Shown: one piece after another, positions 8,508 through 13,079 of the stretch
Layout of the letters: the number at the start of each line of letters is the position of its first letter
Position numbering within the stretch: the first letter of the stretch is position 1
DNA from: Bacteroidota bacterium
GTDB lineage: Bacteria; Bacteroidota; Bacteroidia; NORP154
DNA: 13,079 nucleotides
Direction of reading: 5' to 3'
Assembly (NCBI GenBank): GCA_002401055.1
Contig: NVRZ01000063.1
Span: forward strand, 1-13,079
Notes under the pieces: model-generated
What the model saw: only the letters and a program-made list of their open reading frames with translations
Told to the model about the DNA's origin: nothing
Database searches by the model: none
Translations under genes and position numbers: made by a program

Positions 8508-8535
8508 TTTGCGGTTGACTCTCACCTTAAATTTG
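8508..8535 (+). promoter_or_regulatory. Candidate Bacteroidota promoter for the 8565 gene
   Basis: TAAATTTG (8528-8535) is a perfect match to the Bacteroidota -7 consensus TAnnTTTG. A TTTG at 8508-8511 could be the -33 box, but the 16-base spacing is shorter than the usual 19 or so. A start a few bases downstream would leave a leader of about 25 bases before the ATG at 8565. An immediate direct repeat of AAAGCTAT (8551-8566) runs into that ATG. Confidence 0.4.
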
Positions 8536-8564
8536 GTGTAAATACTAACTAAAGCTATAAAGCT

Positions 8565-9173
8565 ATGAAACCAACGGTTCACGAACACCTTAAAAAGTCA
8601 ATTGATGCGGTGAGTAAAGCGTCAGCCCTCACACTCCAATCACAACAGCACAAACTTCCATTTATAATTGGCATATCTATATCTCTGTTCATATTCTCTA
8701 CTAACTCTGTAGCACAATATTCGGCATCGGTGACGTATGAATTTGTCGTGGAGATAGTAAATACACATGGATACGTGGTTCGCGCCGAAGAAATGGATAG
8801 AGAAATAGTATTTGAGGATATAGGAACTGGCACTTTGATTGAATTTGCTATAGTATCTAACGGAGGCAAGGTATACACCCATTGGCATGTGAAGGGCGAA
8901 AAGGAAAGAGGGCTGTTTATTGTTGAACGCTCCACCAATAACAAAGACTATGAACAGATTGGTTTTAAAAGAGGCATAGGTGTGGTCATTGAAAATAAAA
9001 TCCTCTATTGCTGGGTTGATGAGGAGCCTCCAGCAGGAGATTGTTCGTATCGTCTTCTCAAAGTGTATGAAGACGGCCGATACTATTACAGCGAGGTTGT
9101 TGGTTCAAACCAGAGGCAGCGGGTCAAGCCAAATACTAAAGATGAAACACCATTAATCGCCGCTAAACGGTAA
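8565..9173 (+). CDS. Exported protein with duplicated-type leader and one Fn3-like domain, no sorting domain
   Basis: I do not recognise a named function for this 202-residue protein. Residues 1-30 are a long leader (HEHLKKSIDAVSK then SALTLQSQQH), 31-50 a signal segment (FIIGISISLFIF, likely cut after SVA before Gln51), and 51-98 an unassigned beta-rich part. Residues about 100-179 form an Fn3-like domain of the type that commonly precedes T9SS sorting tails (HWHVKGEKERGLFIVERST, DYEQIG, YRLLKVYEDGRYYYSEVV). The last 23 residues are polar and basic (NQRQRVKPNTKDE) and show no type A or type B sorting domain. It may be a truncated member of that group, or a periplasmic or otherwise secreted small protein. 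It lies 224 bases after the giant gene, with its own promoter-like element, and 63 bases before the next gene. Gene reality is well supported by the signal peptide and domain. Confidence 0.85.
   Translation: MKPTVHEHLKKSIDAVSKASALTLQSQQHKLPFIIGISISLFIFSTNSVAQYSASVTYEFVVEIVNTHGYVVRAEEMDREIVFEDIGTGTLIEFAIVSNGGKVYTHWHVKGEKERGLFIVERSTNNKDYEQIGFKRGIGVVIENKILYCWVDEEPPAGDCSYRLLKVYEDGRYYYSEVVGSNQRQRVKPNTKDETPLIAAKR
8580..8618 (+). repeat. Leader module B, copy 2 (EHLKKSIDAVSK)
   Basis: This matches 2015-2053 at 32 of 39 bases in the same frame. It is followed by GCGTCAGCCCTCACACTC (SALTLQS), which resembles the module that precedes it in the gene at 1973 (SAALTLRS). The module order is therefore reversed relative to that gene, as if the units were shuffled or overlapping units of a longer tandem repeat were sampled. 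Confidence 0.7.
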
Positions 9174-9236
9174 TCCGGCCTCTTATCGCTTCTCTGATGG
9201 CTTTTTACCTGAAAATATTAAAAAACAAAAACTATT

Positions 9237-9295
9237 ATGAAATCAAAGATAATCAGCGCTTCGCATACGCTACGCAGTTACGAACATCTTGAAAA
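9237..9295 (+). repeat. 5' leader repeat, copy 2
   Basis: This is 52/59 identical to 1973-2031, in direct orientation 7264 bases downstream. It encodes MKSKIISASHTLRSYEHLEK. Similarity starts at the ATG and stops after the EHLEK codons, before the internal Met at 9315 that could itself begin a normal signal peptide. The leader therefore looks added in front of a complete secreted-protein gene. Confidence 0.8.
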
Positions 9296-12179
9296 AACAA
9301 ACAACGCACCCAATATGAAAACAATAGCAACCGCTTCATTTCTCCTCGTTTTTGCGTTGAGCATCTCAACAGTATTTTCACAAACAATTTATTATTCCAG
9401 AGCGAATGGTGATTGGAGCAGCGTTAGTACATGGTCTACCGCCAACTGCGGAGGCGGAATTTCAGCTTCTATACCAACGGGTGCCGATGGTGTTATCATT
9501 TGTGCCGGCCACGTCATAACGCTTTCTCAAGATATTTCAATCCATGATTTAGCAGTCAACTACACGGGCCAACTGGATGTTACAACTGATAATTTCAATA
9601 TCGGTATTGGTGGTAACCTGGTCAATAATGGTACAGTATCTTCTCCGGGTTTCGACGCAAGATCAGGTACGGTAACTCTAAACGGAGTATCAGCTCAAAC
9701 AATTGAGGGGGAGACTGAATTCAACGATCTGGTTATAGACAATAATGCTGGAGTAACCATTAGCAACGGAGTGCAGGGCATTACTGGCACATTAACATTG
9801 ACAGATGGAATTCTTAACACCAACGATTCTCTAACGTTGAGATCAGATATCAACCAAACGGCGAGAATTTCAGAAATTACCGGAGGAAGCCTTACAGGAG
9901 ACATTATAACGGAGCGCTATGTACAACAAGGTGACAATAACTGGAGGTTTTTCTCAGCTCCTGTATCAGGGGCAACGCTTGCTGAATGGCAAGATGATTT
10001 TGTAACTTCTGGCTTCCCCGGTTCTGATTACCCGAATTTCGGATTTACATCAATTTACACGTACAATGAATCTGTTTTTGGGCCAAGCTCCGACGGCTAT
10101 ACACCCCCAACGAATATAACCGATCCCATCAATATTGGAGAAGGATACTGGATATATCTTGGGCCGCTGCCATTAACATTTGAAGTAAAAGGCCCCACCA
10201 ATTCGGGAAACATTTCTTTACCGGTAACTTTTACTGAGGATGTATCCCAACCTGCGTCGGAAAACGGTTGGAACATGGTGGGAAACCCTTACGCTTCCTC
10301 AATTGACTGGGATTCTCCCAATTGGACAAAGACTAACGTTGGGTCTACAATTTACATTTATAAAGAAGATGGGTCCTACGCTGCTTATCCAGCGGGAGGC
10401 CCCGGAACAAATGGCGGGACAAAGGACATCGCTTCTTCTCAAGGTTTCTGGGTTCAAACTACAGGGCCTAATCCTGTATTAACAGCTTCGGAAGGTGTTA
10501 AGTCAACACCGGATGCAATATTCCTAAAAACATCGGGGCCAATCCCTTATGTAAGACTATCAATCAATAGTGGTGGATACACTGATGAAGCCATTATAAG
10601 ATTCCATCCGGACGCTTCTGATGGCCTTGACAACCTTGATGGTTACAAATTGGCAAATTCCAATCCCCAAATACCCAATATATCTACTACGATGGATGGT
10701 GAGGACTTGGTTATAAATAGTATGTCAAACTCAGCTGATGAATTCAGTATACCCGTAAAAGCGTTGTTTGAGAATACCGGTACTTATACGATTCAAATTA
10801 GCAGTTCAGGAATGGAGGTTCCTTCCAATTCCATGTTTGTCTTAGAGGACCTGGTTACCGGATCAATTACTGATCTAAACATTTACAGCTCCTTGACTTT
10901 TACTATAACCAGCCTCTCCAGCAGCCCGAGATTCATGCTTCATTTGCAAAAAGGTTTTGATCATTCGATTTCAAATGTCAGCTGTAATGGCCATGATAAT
11001 GGGTCTGTAATAGTCACTGCCCTCGGAAATGGGCCCTGGGACTATATCTGGATAAAGACCAATGGTGATACTATGCAAACAACGTTTAACAGTACATCAA
11101 CCGACACGATTCAGGGATTGGAACCTGGATCATACGTTGTTCACATATCAGATCAAAGCGGTTACTACACTGATCTCAGTACTGAATTCACAATTACGGA
11201 ACCTTTTGAAGTATCAGCTTCTGTGCTTGTTTCTGAGCCGAGCTGTTACGGAGGAAATAACGGCAGTATTCAACTGAATGTTTCTGGAGGAGTTGGAACA
11301 TACGATTATCTGTGGACGAATGGTGAAATTACAGATGTCCTGACCAACCTTGCCGCTGGCTCTTACGTTGTAAGTATTTCTGACCAAAACAGCTGCGGCC
11401 TTTCCATTTCTATTCTGGTTAACGAGCCTACAGAGCTAACTCCCTCCAGTCAATCGACAAATATCAGTTGCAACGGAGACGCTGACGGGGAGATCAGCCT
11501 TGCTGTTACCGGTGGCGTGGCTCCCTATAATTACATCTGGTCAAATGGTGAGACCACAAAAGATCTCACCGACTTGTCAGCTGGTATTTTTGAGGTTACT
11601 ATCACCGACTACAATGGTTGTACAATTAACAGTGTAGTAGGCGTAACGGAGCCTGAAGAGGTGATAGCTAGTTTCGATATTGTAAACAATATAGTTCAAC
11701 TAACTGATGGTGGGGTTGGAGAATTTAAAAATACTTCCACGGGTGCAGATACTTATCTCTGGGACTTTACTGGAGGTAATTACTCCACAGAAGAAAATCC
11801 TACGTATACCTATTCAGCACCGGGTTTCTATATGATCTACCTTACATCTTCTAAAGGACAATGTGAAAGCCAAAGTAATGGCTCTATTCAAATTGAGGAT
11901 AACAGCACGGACATTGCTAAGGCTAACGGCAACAAATCAATTTCGGTCACGCAAGTTGAAGCTGGAATCGCCATCAACTTTGATTTTGACGAACCACAAT
12001 TTGTAACGATTTCAATCTATAATCTGGCGGGACAGTCTATTGTTTACAATGTGAAGCAACAGGTTACACAAGAAACCATAAACTACAATTTAAACTCATC
12101 AACATCTGGAATATACTTGATTAACGTAGAGTACAATGACCAAGTTGTAGTGACAAAGCTAATGATCCAAAGCCGTTGA
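9237..12179 (+). CDS. Large surface protein with SprB repeats, PKD domain and T9SS type A sorting domain
   Basis: This is a 980-residue exported protein. Residues 1-26 are the shared leader (TLRSYEHLEK). A second Met at 27 begins a standard signal peptide (MKTIATASFLLVFALSIS, likely cut after VFS before Gln49). Residues 50-225 are a beta-rich repetitive region (GNLVNNGTV, GTLTLTDGIL) resembling the right-handed repeat regions of Bacteroidota surface proteins. Residues about 226-570 are a beta-rich region without a name I can give (NNWRFFSAPVSG, WNMVGNPYASSIDW, SQGFWVQT). Three SprB-type repeats follow at about 582-656, 669-731 and 744-806 (SCNGDADGEISLAVTGG, YNYIWSNGETTKDLTDL). One PKD domain lies at about 810-887 (YLWDFTGG), and a type A sorting tail at about 903-978 (ISIYNLAGQSI, SGIYLINVEYNDQVV). 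SprB repeats are known from a gliding adhesin. Of the four exported proteins only this one looks architecturally complete. ATG 9237 is favoured by the leader homology, but 9315 is possible. Confidence 0.92.
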   Translation: MKSKIISASHTLRSYEHLEKTNNAPNMKTIATASFLLVFALSISTVFSQTIYYSRANGDWSSVSTWSTANCGGGISASIPTGADGVIICAGHVITLSQDISIHDLAVNYTGQLDVTTDNFNIGIGGNLVNNGTVSSPGFDARSGTVTLNGVSAQTIEGETEFNDLVIDNNAGVTISNGVQGITGTLTLTDGILNTNDSLTLRSDINQTARISEITGGSLTGDIITERYVQQGDNNWRFFSAPVSGATLAEWQDDFVTSGFPGSDYPNFGFTSIYTYNESVFGPSSDGYTPPTNITDPINIGEGYWIYLGPLPLTFEVKGPTNSGNISLPVTFTEDVSQPASENGWNMVGNPYASSIDWDSPNWTKTNVGSTIYIYKEDGSYAAYPAGGPGTNGGTKDIASSQGFWVQTTGPNPVLTASEGVKSTPDAIFLKTSGPIPYVRLSINSGGYTDEAIIRFHPDASDGLDNLDGYKLANSNPQIPNISTTMDGEDLVINSMSNSADEFSIPVKALFENTGTYTIQISSSGMEVPSNSMFVLEDLVTGSITDLNIYSSLTFTITSLSSSPRFMLHLQKGFDHSISNVSCNGHDNGSVIVTALGNGPWDYIWIKTNGDTMQTTFNSTSTDTIQGLEPGSYVVHISDQSGYYTDLSTEFTITEPFEVSASVLVSEPSCYGGNNGSIQLNVSGGVGTYDYLWTNGEITDVLTNLAAGSYVVSISDQNSCGLSISILVNEPTELTPSSQSTNISCNGDADGEISLAVTGGVAPYNYIWSNGETTKDLTDLSAGIFEVTITDYNGCTINSVVGVTEPEEVIASFDIVNNIVQLTDGGVGEFKNTSTGADTYLWDFTGGNYSTEENPTYTYSAPGFYMIYLTSSKGQCESQSNGSIQIEDNSTDIAKANGNKSISVTQVEAGIAINFDFDEPQFVTISIYNLAGQSIVYNVKQQVTQETINYNLNSSTSGIYLINVEYNDQVVVTKLMIQSR

Positions 12180-12627
12180 GCATCGGTACAGCCTCCTGCA
12201 CAAGGGCGGCCATATCCTTAAAAATAAAATAATATGCCCAGTTCGGGTCCACTCGCGACTTAGTTTCTTATACTATTGTAGGGGTAAAACTCTTAGTAGT
12301 GTTTGAACAATGATACGCAACTGACACATTAACTTCCTATAAGCACTATCAATGTTTAAGCGTTTAAAACAAACTATCTGTTTGAATTTATTAACGCATT
12401 ATTCCGTTCAAATTGGTTGTTGCTAGAATTCTGGATAAATGAGCAAAATGATTCAGTTTTTAGCCAATATTGGTTTCCCTACATAAAATCTTAATTTATT
12501 TTATTCTAGGCTCTTAGTATTGGCAATTTTATAATTGGCAATAAGGACTATCTACCTCAGGCAGGTCTAATAAAAGAGTGCTTGATGTAGGATGTTGATA
12601 ACTTTTCAACCCACCAAAAAGTGCTTT

Positions 12628-12715
12628 TTTTATGGCATGTTTTGTACACTTTTATGCGCATTTTATGACATTTTTATGCGCATTTTATGACATTTTATTT
12701 GCATGTTAATAAGTG
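12628..12715. repeat. 22-base iteron-like tandem repeat before the HTH gene
   Basis: Two perfect adjacent copies of a 22-base unit lie at 12650-12671 and 12672-12693, each built as TTTTATGCGCA followed by TTTTATGACAT. A degenerate copy in register precedes them (12628-12649, TTTTATGGCATGTTTTGTAC), and a partial one follows from 12693 (TTTTATTTGCATG). The 11-base direct repeat AAGTGCTTTTT flanks the array at 12619-12629 and 12711-12721. Tandem repeats at helical-turn spacing in front of a DNA-binding protein gene suggest an operator array or iterons bound by that protein. Confidence 0.6.
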
Positions 12716-12718
12716 CTT

Positions 12719-12749
12719 TTTGATCTGGTTGGTTTAATTGCTAGTTTCG
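12719..12749 (+). promoter_or_regulatory. Candidate Bacteroidota promoter for the HTH gene
   Basis: TTTG (12719-12722), an exact 19-base spacer and TAGTTTCG (12742-12749) fit the Bacteroidota TTTG-N19-TAnnTTTG promoter with one mismatch. The -33 box overlaps the second AAGTGCTTTTT copy, so a protein bound to the repeats could block or aid polymerase. The start point would fall almost on the ATG at 12757, implying a very short or absent 5' leader, which slightly weakens the call. Confidence 0.4.
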
Positions 12750-12756
12750 ATTTAGC

Positions 12757-13035
12757 ATGGAAAAATTGATACTAATTTCGGAGGCAAATTACAATAAATT
12801 GAATGCAAAATTGGACTCAATTTTGGATGCTCTTTCCAACACGAAAAATGATAAAGTAGATGGATGGTTGAATGAGCGGGAGACTAAAGATTTACTGGGC
12901 CTAAAAACCACGACTTTGTGGCAAATGAGGCGAGATGGCAAGGTCACATTTACCAAAGTCAATGGCAAGACCTACTACCAACAAAAGAGCATAGATAAAC
13001 TGTTTGAAAACAACAAAATAGAAGCGTATCGCTAG
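12757..13035 (+). CDS. Small helix-turn-helix DNA-binding protein (HTH_17/excisionase-like)
   Basis: This 92-residue protein has a short N-terminal helical region (about residues 8-30, NYNKLNAKLDSILDAL) and a MerR-like winged helix-turn-helix at about 37-85. The pattern is WLNERETKDLLGL (first helices), TTTLWQMRRDGKV (recognition helix) and the wing GKTYYQQKSIDKLF. Proteins of this size and pattern are common in Bacteroidota mobile elements and accessory regions, where they act as excisionase-like or regulatory DNA-binding factors. Here no integrase or relaxase is in view, so mobility is only a possibility. The 22-base repeats and a promoter-like pair directly upstream suggest self-regulation. 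The family call is good; the role is open. Confidence 0.85.
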   Translation: MEKLILISEANYNKLNAKLDSILDALSNTKNDKVDGWLNERETKDLLGLKTTTLWQMRRDGKVTFTKVNGKTYYQQKSIDKLFENNKIEAYR

Positions 13036-13044
13036 TTGACGCTT
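13022..13044. repeat. Weak inverted repeat across the stop of the HTH gene
   Basis: AAGCGT (13022-13027) and ACGCTT (13039-13044) are inverted around 11 bases that contain the stop codon. A hairpin here could stabilise the mRNA end. It is short, has no T-run directly after it, and may be chance. Confidence 0.2.
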
Positions 13045-13079
13045 ATCTAACATGAAATGTTTCGTGTGTAGTGAATTGT

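Larger units (their letters stand above)
12180..12756. other. 577-base gene-free region with scattered small repeats
   Basis: I see no convincing gene here. The longest notable start is a 15-codon frame at 12439-12486. The stretch is AT-rich and contains a nested inverted repeat at 12360-12397 (GCGTT...CAAAC, 5-base loop, GTTTG...AACGC), a perfect palindrome CCAATATTGG at 12464-12473, two direct copies of ATTGGCAAT (12519-12527 and 12534-12542), a GTTGA-N7-TCAAC inverted repeat at 12594-12610, and the 22-base tandem repeat listed separately. No strong terminator with a U-tract follows the gene ending at 12179. No tRNA or rRNA is recognised. It most likely combines a transcript end with the control region of the helix-turn-helix gene. 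Confidence 0.6.

Noticed and set aside
8341..8564. Missing CHU_C domain of the giant protein hidden downstream by a frameshift
   Set aside because: I read the gap for the expected NAFTPNGDG and NRWG motifs and found none in any forward frame. Only about 7-8 further Fn3-like codons are visible.
8579..8944. 121-residue open frame on the - strand
   Set aside because: It lies fully inside a + strand gene with signal peptide and Fn3-like domain, and its translation shows no recognisable domain or export signal.
9315..9317. Internal ATG as the start of the SprB-type protein
   Set aside because: It would give a normal signal peptide and remains possible, but the 59-base homology to the gene at 1973 begins exactly at the ATG at 9237 and keeps the frame open, so the longer form is preferred.
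12439..12486. 15-codon open frame (MSKMIQFLANIGF…) in the gene-free gap
   Set aside because: It is very short and contains a palindrome, with no ribosome-binding or promoter signal close by, so it cannot be told from chance.
12650..12693. 22-base tandem repeat as a CRISPR array
   Set aside because: The units are directly adjacent with no spacer, only two are perfect, and no cas gene is in view.

Overview
The window reads as chromosomal DNA of a Bacteroidota bacterium, most likely a Cytophagales- or Flavobacteriales-type organism. Three things suggest this: the proteins carry both known C-terminal sorting-domain types of the type IX secretion system (T9SS), the large proteins are built from PKD, SprB and Fn3 modules, and the gene starts lack strong Shine-Dalgarno sites and sit behind AT-rich leaders. 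All recognised genes lie on the + strand. I cannot name the genus from sequence alone.

Layout. (1) Positions 1-1779: a two-component pair. A PAS-PAS sensor histidine kinase, cut by the window edge, is followed 13 bases later by a single-domain receiver protein. (2) Positions 1967-12179: four exported proteins in a row. The first is a small protein that is almost only a signal peptide plus a CHU_C (T9SS type B) sorting domain. The second is a 1944-residue protein with 19 PKD repeats and about 3.5 Fn3 repeats but no sorting domain. The third is a 202-residue protein with one Fn3-like domain and no sorting domain. The fourth is a 980-residue SprB/PKD surface protein ending in a type A sorting domain. 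(3) Positions 12180-12756: a 577-base gene-free stretch with hairpins, a palindrome and a 22-base tandem repeat. (4) Positions 12757-13035: a 92-residue helix-turn-helix protein, just after that repeat.

Two observations stand out. First, the giant PKD protein stops in the middle of its fourth Fn3 domain, while the small gene directly upstream starts, after its signal peptide, in the middle of an Fn3 domain and continues into the sorting domain. The two broken ends fit together as one domain, so the sorting domain looks detached and moved to a separate secreted protein upstream. Second, three of the four exported proteins have an unusual 20-30-residue extension in front of the signal peptide, made of the same two short modules (TLRSxEHLEK-like and EHLxKSxDxVSK-like). 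Two of these leaders are 52/59 identical in DNA, and in the third the modules appear in the opposite order. Together they suggest a recombining or spreading 5' cassette on secreted-protein genes.

How the genes may work together is inference. The four exported proteins are probably cell-surface or secreted adhesion/gliding-type factors. The adjacent kinase and receiver pair could control them, but nothing in the sequence proves that link.
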